64,000 bases of DNA from an uncultured Pelagibacteraceae bacterium (GTDB lineage: Bacteria; Pseudomonadota; Alphaproteobacteria; Pelagibacterales; Pelagibacteraceae), in assembly GCA_902588965.1 (NCBI GenBank), contig CACIRD010000002.1, positions 1 through 64,000 on the forward strand. Reading direction: 5' to 3'. Positions 1 through 10,172 of this stretch are shown one piece after another. The translations under genes were made by a program, and so were the position numbers. The notes beneath the pieces were generated by a model that searched no databases, had not been told where the DNA came from, and saw only the letters and a program-made list of their open reading frames with translations. Positions within the stretch are counted from its first letter, which is position 1, and each line of letters starts with the position of its first letter.

Positions 1-539
1 TTTATGGCATACTAACAACAGGTACCCATTTAATAGATACATTAAGAATGTTACTTGTTGATGTTGCTGGAGAAGTTAAAGAAGTTGTTGGATTTAAAAA
101 TAATGATAATCTTTTTTGCCCAAAGGATGATTTGAATATTGATGGAGTAATGGTTTTTAAAAATAATCTTAAAGCAACTATCCAGTCATTAAATATGAAA
201 AAATATGATAATTTTGATATTTATATTTATGGTACTAAGGGAAAAATATTAATATCAGAAATTGGGAGATCTGGTTTTTTGTTTAAAGTGATTAATTCTC
301 CCGAACACGAAGGCTTTGAGGAATTAAGTAATATACCAAAGCATCTTTTTGGACCTAAACCAAGAGATCAATTTGGAAAACTTGCGGAGAATGCAGTAGA
401 TTGTCTTACCAAAAGAAAAATCAAACCACTGTGTGACGATCGTGAAAGTTTGATAGATATGAAAATTATTTCCTCATTAGTTAAAAGCTCAAAAAAAAAA
501 AATTATCCAATAAAAATAAATAACTTGTTAGAAAAATAA
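1..539 (+). CDS. Gfo/Idh/MocA-family oxidoreductase, C-terminal part (5' truncated by window edge)
   Basis: Reading frame is open from position 3 upstream of the listed ATG (YGILTTGTHLIDTLRMLLVDVAGEV), matching the G-T-H-x-I-D-x-L-R motif of the family. Confidence 0.75.
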   Translation, partial: YGILTTGTHLIDTLRMLLVDVAGEVKEVVGFKNNDNLFCPKDDLNIDGVMVFKNNLKATIQSLNMKKYDNFDIYIYGTKGKILISEIGRSGFLFKVINSPEHEGFEELSNIPKHLFGPKPRDQFGKLAENAVDCLTKRKIKPLCDDRESLIDMKIISSLVKSSKKKNYPIKINNLLEK

Positions 540-2419
540 TGTGCGGAATAGCTGTTTGTTACTCTAAAAAGTTTAATTCCCAAGAAATAGTAAAAAATAT
601 TATAAATAAAATTAAGCACCGAGGTCCTGATAATGAAAGTTTTTTAAACCTAAAAAACATTTCACTTGGCTCTTGTAGATTAAGTATATTTGATTTATCT
701 AGTAAGGGAAATATGCCTATGACGGACTCAACAGGTAGGTATACTATTGTTTATAATGGCGAAATATACAATTTTAAAAATTTAAAAACAGAATTTAATT
801 TAAATACACGAACAAATACTGATACAGAAATTTTACTTGAGATGTATGTAAAAAAAAAAGAAAAATGCCTAGATTATTTTAATGGTATTTTTGCTTTTGT
901 AATATATGACAAGCAAGAAAAGTCTTTTTTTTGTGCAAGAGACCATCTAGGTGTAAAACCATTATATTATTTTTATGATGGAGAAAACTTTGTTGTAAGT
1001 TCTGAAATTAATGGATTGTCAAAATTCCATAATAATAAACTTAATTTGAATCAACTAAAGTCGTATTTGACAACTTCATTTTATGATTATGGTGTTGATA
1101 CTTTTTATGAAAACATAAAACAATTAAGACCTGGTTGTTATATTAAATATTTACTAAATAATAATACTTTTAAATCTGAAAAATATTGGGATCTTAAAAA
1201 TACTAAAAATAAAATTTCTAATCTATTAAACAAAAATATTACCGAACAAGATTTAGTAATTCAAGCTAATACATTAATAGGTAACTCGTTTAAACTTCAA
1301 ACTAAAGCAGATGTAAAAATAGGTTTAAATGTTAGTTCTGGTATAGATTCACAACTGATGTTGCATTTTGTAAACGAAATAAATCAAGGGCAAAAAGATG
1401 TTGCTGCAAACAGTTTTTATTTTGATGACCAAAACTATAATGAAATGCCAGATCTACAAAAAACATCAAATGAATTAAATTGGAATATAAATTATTATAA
1501 AATTACTAGTGAGGATATAATTAAAAACTTTGATGAAATTTTAAAAATTCAAGAAGGTCCTTTTCCAGGAGTTCCAACTATTGCTAAATCATTATTGATT
1601 AAAAGGGCGTATGACCAAAATTGCAAAGTTATTTTAGAAGCACAAGGGGGAGATGATGTTGCTGGGGGTTATAAGTATATATTTGGACCATATATTTTTG
1701 ATTTATTGAAAACGGCAAAGTTCAAAAAAATCTTATCCGAAAGTTTAGAATTTAAAAAAATTGAAGGAAAGAGTTGGATAAAATTAATTAATTTTATTTA
1801 TAAAAGTATATCAACTATACATTCAGGTGGCTTATCTGCAGATGGAACAAATAATATAAATTTAGATATTTTAGATAAGAATTTTTTAAAAGATAATATT
1901 TCTGACAAAAGTGAAATTATTAACGATATATCTACGATCAATGGCAATTTAAATAAAATAATTTATAGAGATATTTTTTTTACTAAACTTCAAAGAATTT
2001 TAAAAAGTTGCGACAGGTCATCTATGGCATATGGTAAAGAATTAAGAGTTCCACTTTTAGACCGTAATATTGCAGAGTTTTTTTATAATTTAAACAGTGA
2101 CTTCAAGATTAAAAATGGAAATTTAAGATATTTGTATAGAAAAATATGTGAGAGCAAATTTAAAAAAAATGCTTTTGTTAAAAAAAAATATGTATCTGAC
2201 CCACAAATAAAATGGTTAAAAAAAGATTTATTTGATTGGGCGTACTCAATACTTTCTGATGAAAAGACATTTTATGATGGAATATATAATAGCAGAAAAC
2301 TTCTAAACTTATTTGACAACTTCAGAAAAAATGAAAAAGAACAAAACTCTAATTTATTTTGGCAGGCAATATGTATAAAAAAAATGATTAAAAATTTTAC
2401 AGCTGATAAATATTCTTAG
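539..2419 (+). CDS. asnB: Asparagine synthase (glutamine-hydrolysing)
   Basis: N-terminal MCGIA (Ntn Cys2), RGPD, VYNGEIYN, and SSGIDSQ synthetase motif. Confidence 0.9.
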   Translation: MCGIAVCYSKKFNSQEIVKNIINKIKHRGPDNESFLNLKNISLGSCRLSIFDLSSKGNMPMTDSTGRYTIVYNGEIYNFKNLKTEFNLNTRTNTDTEILLEMYVKKKEKCLDYFNGIFAFVIYDKQEKSFFCARDHLGVKPLYYFYDGENFVVSSEINGLSKFHNNKLNLNQLKSYLTTSFYDYGVDTFYENIKQLRPGCYIKYLLNNNTFKSEKYWDLKNTKNKISNLLNKNITEQDLVIQANTLIGNSFKLQTKADVKIGLNVSSGIDSQLMLHFVNEINQGQKDVAANSFYFDDQNYNEMPDLQKTSNELNWNINYYKITSEDIIKNFDEILKIQEGPFPGVPTIAKSLLIKRAYDQNCKVILEAQGGDDVAGGYKYIFGPYIFDLLKTAKFKKILSESLEFKKIEGKSWIKLINFIYKSISTIHSGGLSADGTNNINLDILDKNFLKDNISDKSEIINDISTINGNLNKIIYRDIFFTKLQRILKSCDRSSMAYGKELRVPLLDRNIAEFFYNLNSDFKIKNGNLRYLYRKICESKFKKNAFVKKKYVSDPQIKWLKKDLFDWAYSILSDEKTFYDGIYNSRKLLNLFDNFRKNEKEQNSNLFWQAICIKKMIKNFTADKYS

Positions 2420-3695
2420 CTTTTGTTTTTTTAAATTTCCCTCTTAAATCAATAATTAATTTTTTAGAATTTTTAATAATTTTATAATTAAATTTATCAT
2501 GGTCAGTAGATAATATAATAATATTATATTTTCTTAATAGCTTTGAAGTGAATTTTTTTGAATTAATTGTAATATTTTTATTTTTTAAATTAAATTGAAA
2601 CTTTTTATTATAAGGGTCACAAAAATCTATATGGAATCCTTTTGCTTTTATTTTTTCGAAAATTTTAATACTCGCAGATTCTCTTGTATCCTCTATATTT
2701 TTTTTGTAAGATAATCCTAATAACAAAATTTTTGGCTTTAAAAATTTTTTGATAAAATTAAAAGTTTTTTTAATGATCCAATTAGTTCTAAAAGAATTGA
2801 TTTCTGTGGATAATTTTATGAATTTAACATCGACACCTTTTTTTTTAGATAACCAAGAAAAATAGAGCGGGTCAATTGGTATACAGTGACCACCTGTTCC
2901 AGGTCCTGGTAAGAATTTTTGAAAACCAAAAGGTTTTGTGCTTGCAATCCTAATTACATCATAAATATCAATATTTAAATTATATGTTGCAATTTTAAGT
3001 TCATTTATGAGCGCTATGTTAATTGACCTATATATATTTTCCAACAATTTAGACATCTCAGCAATTTTAATTGATGGTGCCAATATCGTTTTTTTTGTAA
3101 TTATTTTGTAAAAATTATTACATAAAGTTAATGAATTATTTTTTATACCCGAGACAACTTTTGGCGTATTTTTAAAATTAAACTTACTATCTCCAGGATT
3201 TTCTCGCTCAGGCGAATATGAAAGGAAAATTTCCTTATCAATTAAAAATTTTTTTTTTAGATAACTTAAAAATATTTCCTCAGTGCAACCAGGATATGTT
3301 GTGCTTTCTAGTATTATTAGTTGACCTTTTTTTATAAATTTTTTTATGTTATTCCAACATTTTTTTATATGAGATAAATCTGGCTTATTATTTGTAAGCG
3401 GCGTAGGTAAACACATTATAATTATATCAGCTTTATTTATATCTTTATAATTTTTGGCAAAGAATAATCTTTTCTTAATTTTTTTTATTTCACTATCAGG
3501 AATATATGAGAATGGAGATTTACCTTTTGAAATTATCTTGAGTTTATTTTTATCTTTATCAAAACAAGAAACATTACAATTTTGTTTTGCCAAAGCTAGA
3601 ACAAGTTTTATACCTACATACCCGATTCCAAATATAGCAATATTAATTTGTTTTTTTTTGATTTTACTTGAAAGATTTTTAAAATAATCGTTCAT
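2397..3695 (-). CDS. Nucleotide-sugar 6-dehydrogenase (UDP-GlcNAc/ManNAc dehydrogenase, WbpA/WecC type)
   Basis: GIGYVG NAD motif, ESTTYPGCTEE, catalytic GTGGHCIPIDP. Confidence 0.85.
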   Translation of the reverse strand: MNDYFKNLSSKIKKKQINIAIFGIGYVGIKLVLALAKQNCNVSCFDKDKNKLKIISKGKSPFSYIPDSEIKKIKKRLFFAKNYKDINKADIIIMCLPTPLTNNKPDLSHIKKCWNNIKKFIKKGQLIILESTTYPGCTEEIFLSYLKKKFLIDKEIFLSYSPERENPGDSKFNFKNTPKVVSGIKNNSLTLCNNFYKIITKKTILAPSIKIAEMSKLLENIYRSINIALINELKIATYNLNIDIYDVIRIASTKPFGFQKFLPGPGTGGHCIPIDPLYFSWLSKKKGVDVKFIKLSTEINSFRTNWIIKKTFNFIKKFLKPKILLLGLSYKKNIEDTRESASIKIFEKIKAKGFHIDFCDPYNKKFQFNLKNKNITINSKKFTSKLLRKYNIIILSTDHDKFNYKIIKNSKKLIIDLRGKFKKTKAKNIYQL

Positions 3696-3765
3696 TTATT
3701 TTGAATATATAATATATAGTTAATATAAGTTAAATATTATTTAAGCAACCTAATCATTACCTTGG

Positions 3766-5043
3766 ATGAACGCTCAAGCGGTAAAAGATAAGAAGAAAGT
3801 TATAAAATTAGTAAATCAAAAAAAGAATTATTTTTTGTATAAAAATTACAATCTTTATCAATCTATTATAAGATATTATTCAGTTTTAGTAAGAAACCCT
3901 CTTTCAAAAAAATATAGACCAAAAAGAATTTTCTTAAAATTTTTCTTAAAAAATTTAACCTTTTTAGTGAGACCTTTGATTTTAAAAATAATTTCACAAA
4001 AAATCGATGGAATAATTACTGTCAATACAAAATACAAAATGAATTTAATAGAAAAAATATTTGAAAATAGTGGAATGAAAATTGGTATTTTAACAAAAGA
4101 TTTTAATTTTAAAATCCCAGGTAAATTTCATAAAATTCCAAAATTTTTATTTACAGATAAAAATTTAGAAAATAATGATTTTTTTTTGGTCAATGAATTA
4201 AATATATACGAAAAAATTTACAATTTTTATAATCCTAAATTTTCTTTTTCATTAGAGGGCGATTCATATGTAGATACATTAATTTCTGAAATAAGTAAAA
4301 AAAGAGGAATACCACACTACTGTTTGCAGCACGGAATTAATCACCCATTTATGATTAATAAAAATTTAAAATATCAATTTAAAAAATATTTTTATAATTT
4401 TATATATCTTTCAAGAAGCATTACTCATATAAATTTTTTAAGACAAAAAGGTTTAGTTAAAAAATTTAAAATTTTTAAAGAAAAAAATAAGAAAATAAAT
4501 AAAAGTCAAAAGAAAAATGTAATTTTTTGTTTTTCGCCTCTTTTTGAGGGTACTGATGATAAAAGAGTTATTAAAGCAATAAATTTTGCCAATGAAACTG
4601 CAAAGAACTATCCAAATATTAAAATTTTTATAAGGCCACATCCAAATGGAAGTGTAGATGAACTTATTAAAAAAAACTTAGCCAAAAATGAAAATTTAAT
4701 AGTTGATAGTGCGAACGAAGTAAGTCTGGAAAGTGCGTTTAAAGATTGTTTAGTTGCTATTTTTTTTAATGGATCATCAACAATAATAGATGCAATACAA
4801 AATAATACTATTCCAATAATTTTTCACGATAATAAATGGTTTAATCTTAGTTATTTGAAAAAAAGAAAATTAGCACTTTTATCTCTTAACATAAAAAAGT
4901 GTAAATTTTTTTTAGATCAAATTTTAAAAAAAGAAAAATTAAGAAATTCCTATTTAAAAAACATTTATAAGTTCAATTTGTCCAATTTTAGTTACAAAAA
5001 TTCAAAAAATATTATAACTATAATTAAAAAAAAATTTAAATAA
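3766..5043 (+). CDS. Surface/capsular polysaccharide biosynthesis protein (glycosyltransferase-like)
   Basis: LQHGINHPF, IFIRPHPNG and FNGSSTIIDAIQNNTIPI resemble capsule-type glycosyltransferase folds; island context. Confidence 0.45.
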   Translation: MNAQAVKDKKKVIKLVNQKKNYFLYKNYNLYQSIIRYYSVLVRNPLSKKYRPKRIFLKFFLKNLTFLVRPLILKIISQKIDGIITVNTKYKMNLIEKIFENSGMKIGILTKDFNFKIPGKFHKIPKFLFTDKNLENNDFFLVNELNIYEKIYNFYNPKFSFSLEGDSYVDTLISEISKKRGIPHYCLQHGINHPFMINKNLKYQFKKYFYNFIYLSRSITHINFLRQKGLVKKFKIFKEKNKKINKSQKKNVIFCFSPLFEGTDDKRVIKAINFANETAKNYPNIKIFIRPHPNGSVDELIKKNLAKNENLIVDSANEVSLESAFKDCLVAIFFNGSSTIIDAIQNNTIPIIFHDNKWFNLSYLKKRKLALLSLNIKKCKFFLDQILKKEKLRNSYLKNIYKFNLSNFSYKNSKNIITIIKKKFK

Positions 5044-5948
5044 TGAAAAAAATTTTAGTCACAGGAGGTGCTGGTTTTATAGGAAGCCATCTTGTCGAAT
5101 TTTTGTCAAAAAAAAATCAAGTAACTGTAATTGACAATCTTTCGCATGGTAACAAAATAAAAAATATTAATAAAAATATAAAGATAATTAGAGGAGATGT
5201 AAGAGATAAAAGCTTAATTAATTATTACTCAAAAAACTGTTTTTCAATATTTCATTTGGCTGCTGTACTTGGTGTGGATGTAGTTTCAAAAAAAAATGTA
5301 GAAACCATGCAATGTGAATATGATGGTATCATGAATATTTGCAATGCAGCAAAAAAAAATAGTATTAAAAAAATTATTTACTCATCATCAAGTGGAGTGT
5401 ATGGGAAACTCGATTATAAGAATAATGTCAAAGAAAATGCAATTATTTCACCAGTCTCCGCTTATGCAATAGCAAAAAGATCTTGTGAAATTTATTTAAA
5501 GTACTTTCATATGGAGAATAAAATTAGTGCTATTGCACTCAGATTGTTTAATGTTTATGGACCAAGACAGGATGACAGAATGGTTATTCCTAGATTTATT
5601 GATCAGGCAAAAAAAAATAAGCCAATTACCGTTTATGGAAGTGGAAAGCAAACAAGAGATTTTACCTACATAGATGATTGTGTTAAAGTTTTTAATTTAA
5701 TTAACAATAAAATAAATGGCTTTCATATTTTAAATTCTTCTAAAGGCGCAGATATGAATATTAATAAATTAGCCGGTATAATAAAAAAAAATTTGAATTC
5801 CAAATCGAAAATTATTCACGTCAAGGTACCAAAGAATTTAGAGGAATTTCAAGTTATGAAAAGATCAGGAAATTCAAATAAATTATTAAAACTTATTGGG
5901 TATAAGCCTATTACTAATTTTGGAATTGGTTTAAAAAAAATAATATAG
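5043..5948 (+). CDS. NAD-dependent epimerase/dehydratase (extended SDR)
   Basis: VTGGAGFIGSHL, YAIAK, RLFNVYGPRQ. Confidence 0.85.
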   Translation: MKKILVTGGAGFIGSHLVEFLSKKNQVTVIDNLSHGNKIKNINKNIKIIRGDVRDKSLINYYSKNCFSIFHLAAVLGVDVVSKKNVETMQCEYDGIMNICNAAKKNSIKKIIYSSSSGVYGKLDYKNNVKENAIISPVSAYAIAKRSCEIYLKYFHMENKISAIALRLFNVYGPRQDDRMVIPRFIDQAKKNKPITVYGSGKQTRDFTYIDDCVKVFNLINNKINGFHILNSSKGADMNINKLAGIIKKNLNSKSKIIHVKVPKNLEEFQVMKRSGNSNKLLKLIGYKPITNFGIGLKKII

Positions 5949-6905
5949 TTATTCTATAAAACTAGAAAAAAATTTTTGTTGTTTTTTATACCAGTTGATT
6001 GTTTTAAGCAAACCATCATCAAATGAGAAAACTTTTTTTGATTTTATAAATCCCCTCATTTTTGCTGTTGAGGCCTTCATTCTTTTTATTTCCGTTTTTC
6101 TTTCTGGTAATCCACCGATAATTAACTTTGACTTTGAATAAGTTAATTTTTTTATTTTTTTTGCTAAGGATTTTATTGAAATTTCTGAACCATCCGAAAT
6201 GTTGACAATATTGTTAAATAATTTATCATTTTTAATAGCTTCAATAAAAAAATTTACAGAATTACCAACGTAATTAAAATCCCTAGTTTGAGATCCTTTT
6301 GTTATTTTTACAACTTCATTTTTTAAAAATTTTTCAATTAATTCAGGTATTACTGCTTTTGTGCTCTGCATTTCACCAAAGACGTTAAATGGTCTGAGAA
6401 TTTTAATTGGTTTTTTCATATGTTTCATATGCATTTGTGCATATAGTTCTCCTGAATATTTCCCAATTGAGTATGGTGAAATTGGGTGAGCTTTCATTTT
6501 TTCATAAAATATGGCCTTACTATCTTGATAACCATAAATTTCTGACGTTGAAATATAAATAAACTGTTTATATTTTTTTAAATTTTCTAATAAATTTGAC
6601 GTTCCAATAACGTTTGTTTCTAAAGCATCGTTATAATTCGAAAAACTACCTTTAACATCATTGTAGGCAGCTAAGTGAAATATAATTTTAGGATTAAAAT
6701 CATTTATTTTTTTAATTGAGCTTGAGTATCTTAAATCACATTCAATAACTTTAATTTTTTTCCAAATATCAAATAATCTAATATTTTCATAAATACTGTC
6801 ATATTTAGTAGTTATCGCAATTTCGTGGCCTTCTTTAATAAGTTTTTTAACCAAATGGGAGCCAATAAAACCCGAACCTCCAGTTACTAATATTTTTGAT
6901 CGCAT
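5949..6905 (-). CDS. NAD-dependent epimerase/dehydratase (extended SDR, sugar 4,6-dehydratase-like)
   Basis: VTGGSGFIGSHL, STSEIYG, YSIGK, RPFNVFG, GSQTRDF. Confidence 0.8.
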   Translation of the reverse strand: MRSKILVTGGSGFIGSHLVKKLIKEGHEIAITTKYDSIYENIRLFDIWKKIKVIECDLRYSSSIKKINDFNPKIIFHLAAYNDVKGSFSNYNDALETNVIGTSNLLENLKKYKQFIYISTSEIYGYQDSKAIFYEKMKAHPISPYSIGKYSGELYAQMHMKHMKKPIKILRPFNVFGEMQSTKAVIPELIEKFLKNEVVKITKGSQTRDFNYVGNSVNFFIEAIKNDKLFNNIVNISDGSEISIKSLAKKIKKLTYSKSKLIIGGLPERKTEIKRMKASTAKMRGFIKSKKVFSFDDGLLKTINWYKKQQKFFSSFIE

Positions 6906-6907
6906 AT

Positions 6908-7594
6908 TTATTTTATTGATCTTATTGTTTCAAATGCTTCAGCAGCAAATAAATTTACTGAATTTCCTCTGAATTTTATTTGATTTTCGATTGATTTTAT
7001 TGACAAAAAATTTGGATATGGTTTTAGCTCATCTTTATAAAATCTTTTTAAAATTTTTATCTTCTGTTTATAAGTTTTACTAATATCTACAAAAAAATTT
7101 GGATTAAAGGCTTTATTCTTATTTATTAATTTTTCAGTTGCTGAGGCAACCTCATAGGAGTAAATTTTTTTTAAAAATTTGTTAATTTTTGATGGTCTTG
7201 TTGCAATTAAAGTTGCTTCAGCGGTAGCTCTATGATCATGATGATTATCATCAATACAATGCATAAAAATAGTATTAGGTTTAAACTTAGTTATTTCTTC
7301 ATGTAATGATCTCGCCATCTGAGTTATATCCTGTCTTTTAAGTGATAAACCATTATAGTCCAAAAATATAGGAGTATCAATTTTAAGATATTTAGCAACC
7401 CTTACAGCTATAATCCTTCTTTCATTAAAATTTTTTGAATTTTTCCGGACACGTTTGTCGTAAGTTTTGCAAGTAAATAGAATTCTAATTTTATTTTTTT
7501 TTCTCAATTTTAAAATTGTACCTCCACATCCAATTATTTCATCATCAGGATGTGCGGCAATAATTAAGATCTTTGATTGTTTCATAGATAGCAA
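6908..7594 (-). CDS. PIG-L/LmbE family deacetylase
   Basis: AAHPDDEIIGCGGT motif and downstream HHDHRATAEA. Confidence 0.85.
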   Translation of the reverse strand: MLSMKQSKILIIAAHPDDEIIGCGGTILKLRKKNKIRILFTCKTYDKRVRKNSKNFNERRIIAVRVAKYLKIDTPIFLDYNGLSLKRQDITQMARSLHEEITKFKPNTIFMHCIDDNHHDHRATAEATLIATRPSKINKFLKKIYSYEVASATEKLINKNKAFNPNFFVDISKTYKQKIKILKRFYKDELKPYPNFLSIKSIENQIKFRGNSVNLFAAEAFETIRSIK

Positions 7595-7616
7595 TCTAAT
7601 ATTATTAATATACTCA

Positions 7617-8300
7617 TTACATTATAAATCTAGTTTTAATTTCGTGATAATCTCTTGGACTATCAAAAGTAAAGTATTTTTTATCTGTAATATTAATAAA
7701 TAATTTTTTATTTTTAGTAAGATTTTCCAAAAACTTAACCCATGTATTGTTTTTTTTAATATTAGAAACCAGATTTTTTTTAAAAAGAAAATAACCTAAA
7801 TTTATAGGTTCCTGAATTGTTGGTTTTTCTTTAAACTTTTTAATAATGTTTGTTTTTTTATTGTATGTCACAGTACCATATTTTATTTTATAATATGCTC
7901 CAATAACAAAAGCATATTTATTTTTAGTTTTAAAATCCTTTATATATTTATTTAAATTTATATTTACATATGTATCTCCATAACATACAAAAAAATCATT
8001 TTTAATATGTTTTGAACAATCCTTGAGTCTTTTAATTATATCAACATTACCAGAGTTGATTAATTTTATGTTTTTATTTTTTTTGAAATATTTATCTACA
8101 AATTTAGATATTTTATGAGATTTATAACCAGTAGCAATTATAATTTGATTGACGTTTATTCTTAAAAATTTTTTTATCATATAATATAAAAATGGTTTTT
8201 TATTTACTATTAATAAAGGTTTTGGAGTGCTAAAAGTGTGAGGCCTCAATCTTTGGCCCTTACCGCCACATAACAAAATTACGTCAACTTTTTTTTTCAT
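7617..8300 (-). CDS. Sugar-1-phosphate nucleotidyltransferase
   Basis: LLCGGKGQRLRPHTFSTPKPLL signature; YGDTYVN. Confidence 0.85.
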   Translation of the reverse strand: MKKKVDVILLCGGKGQRLRPHTFSTPKPLLIVNKKPFLYYMIKKFLRINVNQIIIATGYKSHKISKFVDKYFKKNKNIKLINSGNVDIIKRLKDCSKHIKNDFFVCYGDTYVNINLNKYIKDFKTKNKYAFVIGAYYKIKYGTVTYNKKTNIIKKFKEKPTIQEPINLGYFLFKKNLVSNIKKNNTWVKFLENLTKNKKLFINITDKKYFTFDSPRDYHEIKTRFIM

Positions 8301-8346
8301 TATAATAATGATGTATATAATATAAAGAGGATAAAAAAATAAAAAA

Positions 8347-9312
8347 ATGAAATCAAAAATTGTTTTATCGCTTGCAATACCAGTTTATAATGGGGCTGAC
8401 AAATTAAGAAGGCAATTTAATAGAATTTTTTCAGAATGTGATAATAAGAAATTTAAAAATTTTCTAGAGATTTTAATATCAGATAATGCATCAACAGACT
8501 CCACAAAAAAAATAATAGATTATTATAAAAAAAAATCTAGAAAAAATAAAAATTTAAAAATTTTATATTACAAGCAAAAAAGAAACGAAGGATTTAAAAA
8601 AAATTTTATTGGTTTAAGCCAGATAGCAACAGGTAAATATATTCTTTTTTCTACGGACGATGATTTGCCAACTAGAGGTTATTACAAAGAATTATTTAAA
8701 GAGATAAATAATAAAGATTTTGAAAAAATGTACATTGCTCCCATACATAATAGTAATAAATATTTTTATAGTCTTTTTGGAAAAAATATTGTTAGTTACA
8801 TAGTATCAAGAGGATCTATTTTTAGTGGAATAATCCTCAAAAGAAAAAATATAAAATATAAATCTTACTTAAAAACTTTATACCCACAAGTTGAGCTTTT
8901 TTTAGATTATTATCTTAAATATGGAATGAAAGATTTAGATATTAAGTCTAATATCAACAACATAGACTCACAAAAAAATTACGAAAAATTTGATGATAGG
9001 GTTCAAAGAGGCAGCGATCTTGCTTTTTTAGGCATATATTACATACTAGAAAAATTTCTAAAAAAAAAAAAAATTGATTTTTATCAATTTTTTATAGCTT
9101 TTTATCACCACTATAAATGGGGTTTGAACAAAAAATATTTACTGAATCAGGAAAAAGCTTTTAGATTAGAAAATATTTTTTATAAAGAAATAATTAATAT
9201 TAAAAGAAAAAAGCTTTTAACCTTTGTTATTTTGCTAATATTTTTAAGAAACTTTTTTTCAAAAAAAATGGTATTCTATTATAAGGCTTTAAAAATAAAA
9301 CTTTTTAACTAA
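8347..9312 (+). CDS. Glycosyltransferase family 2
   Basis: SLAIPVYNGADKL, SDNASTDST, STDDDLPTRG. Confidence 0.75.
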   Translation: MKSKIVLSLAIPVYNGADKLRRQFNRIFSECDNKKFKNFLEILISDNASTDSTKKIIDYYKKKSRKNKNLKILYYKQKRNEGFKKNFIGLSQIATGKYILFSTDDDLPTRGYYKELFKEINNKDFEKMYIAPIHNSNKYFYSLFGKNIVSYIVSRGSIFSGIILKRKNIKYKSYLKTLYPQVELFLDYYLKYGMKDLDIKSNINNIDSQKNYEKFDDRVQRGSDLAFLGIYYILEKFLKKKKIDFYQFFIAFYHHYKWGLNKKYLLNQEKAFRLENIFYKEIINIKRKKLLTFVILLIFLRNFFSKKMVFYYKALKIKLFN

Positions 9313-9324
9313 TAATAATTTATA

Positions 9325-10125
9325 ATGTTTAATACTTACATTAAAAAACCTGGCAAAATAATAAAATATATCTTTAATGATCAGAGGAAAAAAATACCTT
9401 TAGATAAAAAAATTAAGCTTGGTTCTAAAGAAAAAATAATACTTAATAAATTAAATACCAATGGTTATGCAGTTATTGAAAATTATACTTCCATTGAAAT
9501 CTGTGATCAAATATCAAAAAAAATAGATAATATTTTTCAAAATTATCCCTTAAAGTTTTGGAAGGATAGTGAGAACTCTGATAATAGAATTTTTGGAGCT
9601 CAAAATGCCGATGAAAAAATTATGGATTTTTATAATGATATATTTATTAAAAAAATAGGCGAGGCCTATCTAGGCTTTAAAATTAAAAATACAATGACAA
9701 TGGCAAATAGAGTAACTTTTTTATCAAATAACAAGGGCTCTGGAAATGGGTGGCATAAAGATGCTTATAGAAAACAGTTTAAATCGATGCTGTACTTATG
9801 TGATGTCGATGAAGAAAATGGACCTTTTCAATTAGTAAAAAAATCTAATAAAATTTTAAATTTAATAAAGGTATCTATTAAGTTAAATAAAACTTATCCC
9901 GATACAAGGTTTAGTGAAGCTGAAATTAAAAAAATATCTAAGTTGGAAGATGTTGTTACTTTAAAAGGGAAAAAGGGCACATTAGTGTTATTTGACCCTT
10001 GTTTAACCCATCGTGGTAAACCATTAAAAAGTTCCAAAAGATATGCTTTGACAAATTATTATGAGTCACTTCATAATTTTGACAATGATTTTAGTGAATA
10101 TAAGCCAATGTTTGATAAAAACTAA
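9325..10125 (+). CDS. Phytanoyl-CoA dioxygenase (PhyH)-like Fe(II)/2-oxoglutarate oxygenase
   Basis: WHKDAYR (HxD), distal THRGKPLKSSKRYALTNYY. Confidence 0.7.
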   Translation: MFNTYIKKPGKIIKYIFNDQRKKIPLDKKIKLGSKEKIILNKLNTNGYAVIENYTSIEICDQISKKIDNIFQNYPLKFWKDSENSDNRIFGAQNADEKIMDFYNDIFIKKIGEAYLGFKIKNTMTMANRVTFLSNNKGSGNGWHKDAYRKQFKSMLYLCDVDEENGPFQLVKKSNKILNLIKVSIKLNKTYPDTRFSEAEIKKISKLEDVVTLKGKKGTLVLFDPCLTHRGKPLKSSKRYALTNYYESLHNFDNDFSEYKPMFDKN

Positions 10126-10172
10126 TAATACTATTTTAAAAAAATAACATTTAATTAGAAAAATTTGAAAAA

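Noticed and set aside
3454-3687. Plus-strand ORF (77 aa) opposite the nucleotide-sugar dehydrogenase
   Set aside because: Antisense to a well-supported CDS; no family motifs; AT-rich shadow ORF.
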